A stretch of DNA of 64,000 nt from Archegozetes longisetosus (lineage: Eukaryota; Arthropoda; Arachnida; Sarcoptiformes; Trhypochthoniidae): positions 15,743,794-15,807,793 of the forward strand of contig JAEMBT020000009.1 of NCBI GenBank assembly GCA_018873245.2. The letters are read 5' to 3'. Position 1 is the first letter of the stretch. Every line of letters begins with the position of its first letter. This document shows positions 54,892 through 64,000 of this stretch, in pieces. The notes under the pieces were generated by a model, which saw only the letters and a program-made list of their open reading frames with translations, searched no databases and was not told where the DNA came from. A program made the translations under genes and the position numbers.

Positions 54892-55716
54892 ATGGAAGGA
54901 GTGGAGAACGAAAGTCGTACAAGTGTGGTGGCATTAGAGCAATTTCTAATACTAAGCAAAACAGCAAAAGGAAACGCAGCAGTAGAGCTAATACGACAAG
55001 TATTAGAATCACCATCCATCTACGTTTTTGGAGAACTACTAGATATGCCTAATATTAAAGAACTTGCTAATAATTCTCACTTCAAACCTTATTATGATTT
55101 ACTAAATCTATTTGCTTTTGCCACTTATAACGACTATCTATCTAATAGAGAGCATTTACCACAACTAACTGATCTAATGAAGACTAAACTAAGACATCTA
55201 ACAATAGTGTCACTAGCGACTAAACGTAAATATATACCGTACTCAGTACTACTAAAAGAGTTGGATATGAAGAATTTGAGACAATTGGAAGATTTGATAA
55301 TAGAAGTGATTTATGCAAATGTAGTCAAAGGGAAAATGGATCAAAGCAACAATCGCTTAGAAATTGATCACACTATAGGTAGAGATATAAAAGAAGACGA
55401 TTTAAAAACTGTTACTAATCTTTTAAGTGAATGGTGTCGTAATTGTGATAATGTTTTACGTAATATTGAGTTACAGATGAGTAATGCTAATACTCTTAAG
55501 GAAGAGAATAATCGTATTAAGTTGTCTATTGAAACTCAAGTTAATAATATTAAGAAGACTATTAAGACTCAGGATATTGATGACCCCATGAGCACTGATG
55601 TTAATTCTTCTCCTAGAGATCCTAGAGATATTAATTTTGAGAAAATTAAACGTAATGCTGGTAAGGCTAAAGGACTTAGAGGCAGTGGTGCTAAGTTTTG
55701 GAAAAGAGATAATTGA
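54892..55716 (+). CDS. COPS7: COP9 signalosome subunit 7
   Basis: Intronless frame of 274 residues. The N-terminal part is helical (ALEQFLILSKTAKGNAAVEL, YVFGELLDMPNIKEL), followed by the PCI winged-helix region (LRHLTIVSLATKRKYIPYSVL, LEDLIIEVIYANVVKGKMDQ) and a C-terminal helix, then a basic tail (KGLRGSGAKFWKRD). This order and length match CSN7A/B. The complex removes NEDD8 from cullins. The ATG at 54892 follows an A-rich leader without in-frame upstream ATG of interest. Confidence 0.95.
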   Translation: MEGVENESRTSVVALEQFLILSKTAKGNAAVELIRQVLESPSIYVFGELLDMPNIKELANNSHFKPYYDLLNLFAFATYNDYLSNREHLPQLTDLMKTKLRHLTIVSLATKRKYIPYSVLLKELDMKNLRQLEDLIIEVIYANVVKGKMDQSNNRLEIDHTIGRDIKEDDLKTVTNLLSEWCRNCDNVLRNIELQMSNANTLKEENNRIKLSIETQVNNIKKTIKTQDIDDPMSTDVNSSPRDPRDINFEKIKRNAGKAKGLRGSGAKFWKRDN

Positions 55717-55835
55717 CTTTTCTTTTTTTTTTTAATATTCATTATTTGTGAGATAATCTCATCCTCGATATGGTAGTTTATGAGATAATGGGATGATTTA
55801 ACTGATGATTAAAGAGACAAACAGATGATTAAAAT

Positions 55836-55905
55836 GATAATTATACTGATAATTAAACTGGTAATTAAACTGGTAATTAAACTGATAATTAATCTGATAA
55901 TTCAA
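55836..55905. repeat. 15-bp tandem repeat after CSN7
   Basis: Units like GATAATTAAACTGGTAATTAAACTG, about five copies, in the gap between the convergent 3' ends of CSN7 and DDX31. Confidence 0.9.
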
Positions 55906-56088
55906 CACTTAATTATAATCATTAACAATTTAACTGTAGTTTTATTATTGCTTTATTACTCTGTATTTACATTAAATTAAAATAAAGTCTGTTTTAATAC
56001 ACTTCAGAAAAAATGTGTACGCTTCTTCGATTTCTTACTCGTCGGTAATTTAGTAATTAATGGTCCACCAAATTCTGAAACTTTCATT

Positions 56089-58233
56089 TCAGTAGGTATT
56101 GAAGACAATTTTCGTTTTTTGTTTTTCAACGCTATCATTATTGTCATCAATACTACTATATTTGATTTTCTTATTATAATTTGCATACTTCTGCTGCAAG
56201 TCAATACTTTGTTGTTTTAATCTGTAACCATAAGCGCCCAAAGCTTTCGGCGATTCTTGAAGACCAAAACTTTTGGCCAAATGTCCCAAATGTAGTTCTT
56301 TAAATGGTAATATTTGAGACATGGATTTAGGATATGAAGTGTAAGATCTCAGATACGAAAGATATGCCCTTTTCGCTAAATCCATTAGATCTGAGTCATC
56401 ACTAATGGTATTTTCATAGATCGTCTGTAAATGTATTGCATATTCTTCACTGTTGGGAATCCTTTTGTCAAACTTCAAGAGCATAACAGATTTTAAACAA
56501 ATTTTAAAATCCATTTCATAGAAGTTAATGTCCAAATCTTTTTGTAAGGTTTCCAAGAATTGAGTTTCACTTGTCAATAAAAATTGAATAGCATTTCCAT
56601 CATTTCCAATACGAGCAGTTCGTCCGACTCTATGCACATAATCTTCAGACTTGGGGGCACAACTGAATTGAATGATCCAATCGACTTTAGGAAGATGAAG
56701 ACCTCGCGCAGCAACATCTGTGCAGATGAGAACTCCAGCTCTGGCTTCTCTAAACTGTCGAAAGACTTGGACTCTGTCTGACTGTTGCATATTTCCGTGT
56801 AGATGAGAAAAACAGACTTCTTCTATATTACTTTTCTTAAGTAATGGATTCAAAATGTTATTAAAAATAGTATAATAAAAGTCTACAACATCTTGAGAGG
56901 ACATAAAAATCAATGCTTTAAAGTTTCCAACAGCACTTTTGTCAATAATAAATGAAGACAATGTGATTAATCTCAACTTTGCTGGTACTATAATATAATG
57001 ATGCGACAAATTTGTTGGCAAAACGAATGAACTACAACTCATTCCTTCATCACTCATATCAATTATATTAGGATCAACTAAACTCATTCCTGCTAGTCGT
57101 TCGACACCTTTAGTCAAAGTAGCAGATAATAAGACAGTTTGTGGTTTGGATTGACACTGATTGCTCAAATGTTGAACGATTTTAGTAGCAGATTCTTCAA
57201 AGCCCTGCTCAAGTAATCTATCAGCTTCATCGATGATGAACCACTTGACTTTACTTAATTGAAGATTATTAGTACTTCCGATGTGATCAAGTAGTCTTCC
57301 AGGAGTTGTGATCAAAATATTGATTCCTTTACGTATTCTGGCCTTTTCTGACTTTTTCTTCTCCCCTCCCATCAGATATCCGGCAACTATTCTTTTGAAA
57401 GCCTAACAACATATCAAAAACTTTAGATATTGCTACTAATGATGGCATTTATCAAAATAATTACTAACTTGAGATAATAGTGAAAATGTTTCAAAGCTTT
57501 GAACAGCTAGTTCTCGTGTCGGAACGATTACTAATGCATGAATTCCATCAGATCTTGTCACTTTCGGCTCAATAGCTTGTAATGACTGCATAACAGGTAC
57601 CGCATACGCTAATGTCTTACCCGAACCAGTGATTGATTTTATCAGAGCGTCTCTACCACTCATTAATAGTGGTATTGATTTCTGTTGAACACTTGTTGTT
57701 TCAGTTATGGAAAATCGGTCTCTTAAGCAAGAAATTAGATATGGATGTAATTGTAGTTCTTCATACGCATGACTCGAAAACACTTCTTCAGTTCGAGATT
57801 TCGTTTCGACTCTTTAGTTAATAGAAATTTGTGTTAAAACATCGATTAATTAAATAAATATAATGTCATACAAACTGATTTGTGGGATTTCCGGATTATT
57901 TTGAAAAAGAGATGAAATAAACTTTTGTGGTCTTTCACTAGTCCTCAACTTTTGTGGTCTTTCACCAGTTCTCAACCTTTTTGAATCAAAACCATATGAT
58001 TTTGGTCTCGTTTTTTCATAACTTCTTATACTTTTAGCTCTTGTCATCGACTGTGTCTTTGATTCTTCTTCTTCAGAACGGTCTAGTTGCTTGTCACTGT
58101 CATTTCCTTTGAAGCTTTGGCCACTTTTTACTTTACTACTATTTGTATGTTTAAATTTTTTAACTTTTTTGTCATCAGGTTTAGGTTCAGATTTAAATAT
58201 ATTTAAAATAAGCGAATCGTTGTTTGGATCCAT
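56089..58233 (-). CDS. DDX31: DEAD-box RNA helicase DDX31/DBP7
   Basis: Three minus-strand exons, 58233-57876, 57809-57469 and 57402-56089, joined by two 66-nt introns, give 670 residues. A Lys/Ser-rich N-terminus precedes the Q motif region (TSVQQKSIP), motif I (SITGSGKTLAYAVP), PTREL, TPGRLLDH, motif II DEAD (FIIDEADRLLEQGFE), SAT (LLSATLTKGVERLAG), then domain 2 with GVLICTDVAARGLHLP and motif VI HRVGRTARIG, and a DUF4217-type C-terminal part (AKRAYLSYLRSY, HLGHLAKSFGLQESP). The family acts in the nucleolus on 60S ribosome assembly. The stop (TGA 56091-56089) comes just after an A-rich stretch; another frame stays open to 56004 and encodes a basic tail, so one base may be missing there. 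Confidence 0.94.
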
Positions 58234-58939
58234 TCTTGAAAACGTGTTTTACAATTGGAAAAAATAGTAAAAACAAATGTTAGCAATAAACTTAAGTATA
58301 AAATATGACTAATAAAACACGTGTTAAAGTTTAAAAACCAATGCATAAGTAGACATATGAGAGAAAAATATATAGAAACGAAAGACATAATTATTGTTAA
58401 AACAGTGACCAAAAAAAGTGTGGACGTAATTAATGTAAGAGTGAAGAAGAAGGTAATAGAATAGTAGATAAAAGATAAGAAAAAAACATACGATGCTTGA
58501 TCGAATAATGACACGAAGCTCACAATAGATAAGACTTAGTGTTAATATAAAATGCAAACATAAGCATATTGGTGTATTAATAAATATGATTGAAATAATC
58601 ATCATATACTATCAGTTAACACTTCAATAAATTATTTATTATATGTCTTTTAGTTCGTTCATATTATTCAATTAATTTGTTTGATTCTCTTATTGATTAC
58701 TATCTCTAAGTCATTCTGTTCTTTTAACTTTAAATATTCAATGGATTATCATTAAAATATCGTTAATTTATCATTAATTATATCATTAATTACATCATTA
58801 ATTACATCGACATCTAATAGATTGACATAAATCCGAGCTATTTATCAGTTAATGATCGACAATAAAGAAATAGTACTAAATAGAAGAAGTTGAGAAGTGA
58901 ATAGAAGACAGAAGAAGAAGTAGAAGAAGACATAGAAGA
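58234..58939. promoter_or_regulatory. Intergenic region between divergent DDX31 and CEPT1
   Basis: 706 bp between start codons. Contains tandem ATCATTAATTA units (58766-58806) and an AGAAG-rich purine leader just before the CEPT1 ATG. No GC-rich or clear factor sites. Hydrophobic-looking minus frames here are low-complexity shadows. Confidence 0.35.
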
Positions 58940-61776
58940 ATGTCAAACTTGAAGATAATCAACTTGATGACGACAACAATCTGCGAGAAGTTGAACGAAG
59001 CAAAACTACGACGACTGACAGAGCATAAGTATTCATCGACCGGCGCCACATTATTGGACCCATGGATGCAGAAGTTCTGGAATTGGTTTGTGCAGAAGAT
59101 TCCTAAATGGTGGGCACCCAATTGTATGACTCTGGTTGGTTTGGCATGTAATATCATCACTGCTTTAATACTCGTTTATTATAGTCCTGACGCCAAACAA
59201 CAGGTTATTCAATAGTTGACTCCATCTTATATTTATTGATCTCATCAATACATCTATTGATATTTGATTAATAGATTCCTTCGTGGGCTCTACTTTTCTG
59301 TGCGTTGGGTCTATTCATATACCAAACATTGGACGCAACTGATGGTAAGCAGGCCAGACGAACGAACGCGAGCACACCTCTTGGAGAGCTTTTTGATCAC
59401 GGATGCGATGCTGTCTCAACAAGTAATTAACGTTTTCAATGCACAACTATAAGATGATTAATGCAATCATAACCTATGACTACTTATAACACTAGTATTT
59501 GTGTCACTGTCCGTTTGCGAAGCCGTTCAATTGGGCGATAGAAAGGATTGGATGATTATATTGAGTGTGTTCGCGAATGCACTCTTCTATATGGCTCACT
59601 GGCAGACATACGTTTCCGGAACATTAAAATTCGGCAAGTTCGACGTGACAGAAGCACAATTCACAATTATGATCATACTGATTATATCAGCAATTTTCGG
59701 AACAGATGTGTGGGACATAAAAGTGAGTTTAGATTCATAAGTGTCAATAAGTCAACTCAACTTTGGCTCATGTAAGAATCTAATGAATGGAATTGAATCA
59801 ATTTTGTCGCATTTTAGGTTCCAGTAGTTTCCATGTTTATGAATTTTGATTTAAAGGCACTTCTTGTGCTGTTCACGATAACAAACGCATTTATTGCGTC
59901 CTCATGTTATTTGAAGAGTATATTTTTTGACGGAATTGGAAAAAATGGTTCAACAGTTGCCGTAAGTCTTGAGTTGTATTACAGAATTGTTGAATTCTTG
60001 GGTCTAACTGCTAAGCAAATCTATGCATGAGTTGAATTATCAGAATTGCTGAACTTTCGGGTCTAATCTCAGAGCAAATCTATGCATGAGTTGACTTGTG
60101 TGAAAATATATAGTAAAGAATAGATAGTAAGAGAAAAGTAGAAATGGATAATTGGAGATTTTGCTATATTCCTAATACTAGATTCCATGGCTAGTGCATG
60201 TACAACTGAAATGCTTGCCAATGTACTTTACAGTAATGAATGAAATGTTTCTGCTAATAACACAAATGAGAACAATTCTAGGAGGGGGTGTCGGAAAAAA
60301 CGGGTCTACGGTAGCTGTAAGTCCTTAACTAAGAAATGCATGAATGCTATTAACAAACGATGTGAAATGCGGTTATATCGAAGTCTAATTTGGTTTTTTT
60401 CAATGAAAGGGCACATCCATATTATCTCCATTACCTCCAATATTCTTAGTGGTGTTCGCAGCGTTAACAATCTTCCATAAATCTCCGTCAATGGTATTCG
60501 TTGATCATATTTGTCTTTATGTAATAACTTTTGGACTGGTCACGGCTAAGATAACTAATAAATTAGTGGTAAATATTTAAATGAATAGTTAATAAAGTGA
60601 TTTAATAAACTAATATGATTGACAGGTGGCACATATGAGTAAAAGTGAAATAAACAAATTGGATTCAGTGTTTATTGGTCCATTAATTTTGTTTCTTAAT
60701 CAATATTTCAATACATGGGTAAACGAATACTATGTATTATGGATCGCATTGGTAAGTGTTTAACATTACTTTCTTATTATGTTTCATATTATGCACTATT
60801 TTCAGTTCCATAAAGACTCAAAGTTACCAAACTTATCAAACTTATTAACTACTAGTTATTAATCACTAGTGCTTATAAATTATTGTTTATTAATAAAATT
60901 TGCGCAATTAGGTGATTGTAATAACCGACTTATTGATTGATACATATCTCACATTGACATATATAGCGGAATATTACGGAATTAATGATATGACAAGTTT
61001 GTTATTCACTTCTAAATATAAATCAATTGAATCTTAATATTGATCTTGCAAGTTATCAAGTTATCTTCATAGATTATTAATGATTGATTTTCTACTTAAG
61101 TCGATTGAGCATATGTTTGATTGCATAATTGCTATTTTTATATAAGAAATGATATGTTTATTATATGTTAATTATTGTTTGAAGAGTATTACATTTACGA
61201 TAATTTAACCGTTTTTATAATTAAATAAAATATTGAATTATTTTACATTGTTGTCATATCAGCTATGAATTTGATTATAATCATAATCTATTTGAAATCA
61301 ATTCTATCTAAACAACAATTAGTTGTTCAGTTTTATATATAAGAGAATTGAATATATCGATTGATTTTCAAGTTTTATGAGTGTCATGCACAAACCAACT
61401 AAACTTCTATTTTATATTATGAAAAGTATTTCATACTTAATCAGTCTCTACTATCGCACTCACTACTAACCGAGTTAATTAAATAACTATTTATGAGAAC
61501 TGAAAAATAGAAAAATATGAAAACAAAAAAGTAGAACTAAACTAAAAAAAGCAAATTGCATTACAGGTGTATACACTAGTGGATTTCCTATACTATTCAT
61601 ACAGTACGTGCTCACAGATAGCAAACTATCTAAACATAATGATATTATCAATAAAATATCTACAATCAACAAGTCAATCAACAAGTCCAGATAAAACGCG
61701 AAATAACTCATTGGATAAATCAAATAATGGTAGGGAAAGGCATAAGCCGTACAACTTAAGAGCTGATAAACGCTAA
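58940..61776 (+). CDS. CEPT1: Choline/ethanolamine phosphotransferase (CEPT1/CHPT1-like) with alternative exons
   Basis: Exons: 58940-59203, 59275-59422, 59496-59722, then 4a 59818-59961 or 4b 60182-60316, 60410-60568, 60626-60751, and a last exon 7a 60912-61037 (TAA) or 7b 61567-61776 (TAA). All junctions fit; 4a, 4b, 7a and 7b are all phase 0. The 4a/7a product has 397 residues, 4a/7b 425. Exon 1 aligns with CEPT1 ([20 protein letters not shown]). The CDP-alcohol phosphotransferase signature DG-2-AR-8-G-3-D-3-D spans exon 2 ([22 protein letters not shown]). Exon 3 has [14 protein letters not shown]; exons 4a and 4b both end VGKNGSTVA or IGKNGSTVA; exon 5 has [11 protein letters not shown]; 7b resembles the CEPT1 tail (VDFLYYSY...QIANYL). 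It makes phosphatidylcholine and/or -ethanolamine from diacylglycerol in ER/Golgi membranes. Confidence 0.94.
59982..60100. repeat. Tandem duplication of about 60 bp in CEPT1 intron between exons 4a and 4b
   Basis: CAGAATTGTTGAATTCTTGG...GCAAATCTATGCATGAGTTGA occurs twice in a row (from 59982 and from 60041). It lies between the two alternative exons. Confidence 0.9.
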
Positions 61777-61912
61777 CAGTATTCTATAAAGCCCTTATAT
61801 CTTAATTATATCTTTATTATATCCTATTTCTGTTCTAGTTATCTTTTATTTACTTCTATTTTAGACTAGTTTTTCTCAAATAAGTTATTTTTTCAAAACA
61901 AAAATATGATTA

Positions 61913-61986
61913 AATTCTATAAATTCTATAAATTCTTTAATTCTTTAAATTCTTTAAATTCTATAAATTCCTTAAATTCTTTATAA
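61913..61986. repeat. Minisatellite, AAATTCTATA/AAATTCTTT units
   Basis: About seven 9- to 10-bp units, 3' of the CEPT1 gene. Confidence 0.9.
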
Positions 61987-62224
61987 AAAGCGGTCATAAC
62001 AAAAACAAACCAAATATAGAAACCTAATTATAAGAAATAATAATAATAAACATTATAGTAATAAATATATGACTCATTGGGATTGTTTGCATTTTCCTAT
62101 TTCTTCAACCATAATGTTGTGATTTAATTGGTATTTAATTATTTGGTTTTAATAACTTTCAATATTGTTGTAAATATTTGCAAGTGTTATATTTGTGAAT
62201 AAATTTAACTTGTTTTCCAATTTC

Positions 62225-62370
62225 AAATTAATTAAAAGTCAATTAAAAGTCTGTCAAAACTATTGAAAGTCTATCAAAAGTCTTAAAAGTCTATCAAAAC
62301 TTAAAATCTATCAAAAGTATTAAAACTCTATGAGAACTACTAAAAGTCTATTAAAGTATTAAAAGTAAAC
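62225..62370. repeat. Degenerate 12-bp repeat, AAAAGTCTATC type
   Basis: About ten imperfect copies of AAAAGTCTATCA. Confidence 0.85.
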
Positions 62371-62882
62371 AAAAAGTAAGAAAACAATAATAATGTAAGT
62401 CCTAATACTCGTGAATCTTTCCCTAATAGATATAAAAGAATATTCATCACTACTAATGGAAGAAAACATGGATGACGATAGCAGTCAAGAACTAAACATA
62501 ACATATGACAACAAACACTATATAAACAAGATTTAAATAGAGCTTAATTATTATATTGATATATGCATATATGCATATATGCATTTATTTTCACATCATA
62601 TACTTATTATACCACTTCTACTGCCATATAATCAAATATTCCAGTAATTTATGTCATGACAAAAGTTAGATGAGTTGTTAAGTCTAACTACGCGGTAATT
62701 GAGCAATGTGAAACTGACAAATAGAAATAGAAGTATTTCAAATGAAACTGTGATACAAGCATGCCTGTTGAGGAGTGAAACATTAGAAAGAAGTATTCAA
62801 ATAGTAATCATATTGGTAAATAGATACTATAATGTGACGTGGTGGAAAGAAGAAGCAATATACATATAATTCGTACTTAATC

Positions 62883-63964
62883 ATGTTTGATAGTATATAT
62901 AAACAATATTGTTTTATTTATATCTTATGCTTTTTTATTGGTATTTATTGTACTTGTTATATTCTATCAATAAATTATATTACTTTTCCTATTGATCATT
63001 GGTGCTCTCCACCTTTTGACTTCGCTTCTCAACATTGGTCTCCTAAATATTGGAAAAAATTTGCTATTCCTTATTGGGATCAAATTCCTGATTCGTTTAA
63101 AACTGACGTCAAACCTAATAGACAGTCAAAATGTTTGCAGTTTAGTTTAGTAGAGAATATAACAGATACAGCAAGAACCATTGAAATCAAGTATTCTGTT
63201 GATGATATAATACCGTGTCAGTTTGGTTGGTACTTCTCTAATGATCGAATATCAATAGTATCACAGGTTTGTCAAAAATCAATTTGAAACGTTTATAAGT
63301 TATCGCAAGTTGCATATTAAGCTGTCTCCTTATTAAGCCGTTTTCTTATCAGGCCGTTTTCTCATTAGGCCGTATCGGTATTTACATAAGAACGGCTTGA
63401 TAGAGGAATTGATGTACTTAGTATGCGTAATAGTCACAGCCAATACATAAATGTCCTAATCCATAAACGGTCTAATAAAGGAACAGCTTAACATATAACT
63501 TTCAATAAGTATATTTACAGTTGGAGTTGGTTTGTAATAAAAGTTGGATACTTACATTATGTCCAGTCATATTTGGATTGGGTTTGATACTATCTTTGGT
63601 AATAATTAAATTCGAGCAGTATATGTTGATTTTATATACTACTATCACAATGATGTTGTCTACAAGTTTAAGTATTTGCCTAGTCGATCATTTAGTAGTA
63701 TTTATAGTTCTACGATTTATTACTGCTTTATGTTTTGGTGCAAATCTACTACTATCTATACTACTAATTGGAAAAATGAATATTAAAATCAATTATGATA
63801 AACTACTACTAACTGGAATAGTTGGTTGGATACTAGCAAAAGGTGTAATAGCAGAAATAATATGGCTACTAAAAGATTGGAAAATAACACATATATTAAT
63901 GAGTTTCTCTATAATACCAGTTATTCTATTTGGGTATATATCATTTATGATAACATCTATTTAA
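62883..63964 (+). CDS. SLC22-like organic ion transporter, N-terminal half
   Basis: Exon 62883-63266 starts MFDSIYKQ and has TM1, a long extracellular loop with cysteines and CQFGWYFSNDRISIVSQ; a 254-nt intron leads in phase 0 to exon 63521 onward (LELVCNKSWILTLCPVIFGLG). This follows the SLC22 signature WxYDxSxxxxTIVTEWDLVCDxxW and the start of the MFS fold, then TM2 to TM6. The frame ends at TAA 63962-63964, about half the family's usual 550 residues. A GTATAT donor near 63936 could instead join an exon outside the window, as most family members continue with an ESPRWL loop. So: partial gene or truncated copy. Role if intact: plasma-membrane transport of organic cations or anions. Confidence 0.75.
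63317..63491. mobile_element. MITE in the SLC22-like intron, 175 bp
   Basis: TTAAGCTGTCTCCTTATTAA at the left and the inverse of TTAAGCTGTTCCTTTATTAG at the right. The element begins and ends in TTAA and is flanked by CATA on both sides (63313-63316, 63492-63495), so either a TTAA (piggyBac-type) or a 4-bp CATA target is possible. Short internal repeats AGGCCGTTTTC occur near 63340-63365. Confidence 0.7.
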
Positions 63965-64000
63965 TAGTAATAATTACTATTCAACTTATAATTATTATAA

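Larger units (their letters stand above)
61777..62882. other. Intergenic between CEPT1 and SLC22-like gene
   Basis: Low-complexity repeats: AAATTCTWT units (61913-61986), AAAAGTCTATC units (62225-62370) and ATATGCAT units (62558-62586). No gene seen. Confidence 0.4.

Noticed and set aside
58324-58605. Minus-strand hydrophobic frames upstream of DDX31
   Set aside because: Overlapping low-complexity frames in the divergent promoter region; no motifs.
1-64000. CRISPR arrays, bacterial operons, rRNA genes
   Set aside because: Tandem repeats here are simple or minisatellite type with no spacers; genes have spliceosomal introns; no rRNA-like sequence was seen.

Overview
This is an AT-rich nuclear window from an animal, most likely a mite or related arachnid. 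The evidence is protein-coding genes split by short GT-AG introns (mostly about 55 to 120 nt), short arrays of the arthropod telomere repeat TTAGG, a cellular RNA-dependent RNA polymerase (kept by many arachnids, lost in most insects), divergent gustatory-receptor-like and ionotropic-receptor-like chemoreceptor genes, and a very large ankyrin protein with a latrotoxin-like layout. The species assignment is inference; no marker gene here settles it.

Left part (1 to about 39.5 kb), gene-poor and repeat-rich. It holds two copies of a duplicated gustatory-receptor-like unit (window edge and 18.4-20.9 kb), a third receptor pseudogene at 3.1 kb, a decayed METTL5 methyltransferase copy (5.0-5.6 kb), a 1645-residue intronless ankyrin-repeat gene (9.6-14.6 kb), a degraded monothiol glutaredoxin (GLRX5) copy, the RdRP gene (21.2-25.2 kb, minus), an ionotropic-receptor gene (27.4-29.2 kb, minus), a probable histone H4 fossil, and many DNA-transposon remnants: mariner/Tc1, hAT, pogo/Tigger, Harbinger-like and an apparent CWG-target family. 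Several have readable target-site duplications, and two have their empty sites preserved in the paralogous receptor unit.

Right part (39.6 to 64 kb), compact and housekeeping. In order: SPTLC2 (plus), a C1-RhoGAP gene (minus), a sodium/proton antiporter of the SLC9B/NHA type (minus), NDC80 (minus), CSN7 (plus), DDX31/DBP7 helicase (minus), a CEPT1-like choline/ethanolamine phosphotransferase (plus) and the first half of an SLC22-like transporter (plus) that runs off the window or is truncated. NDC80/CSN7 and DDX31/CEPT1 are two head-to-head pairs with 0.6-0.7 kb between start codons. Exon models for SPTLC2, NDC80, DDX31 and CEPT1 close in frame across every junction.

Most interesting: (1) the CEPT1-like gene has two interchangeable copies of an internal exon and two alternative last exons, all in the same phase; (2) the ankyrin gene is an internal duplication of a cap-plus-repeats module with a freshly homogenised repeat block and a basic processing-type site before a non-ankyrin C-terminus; (3) the receptor duplication dates two MITE insertions; (4) a GC-AG intron in the RhoGAP gene. 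The genes are unrelated in function; nothing suggests an operon-like system.
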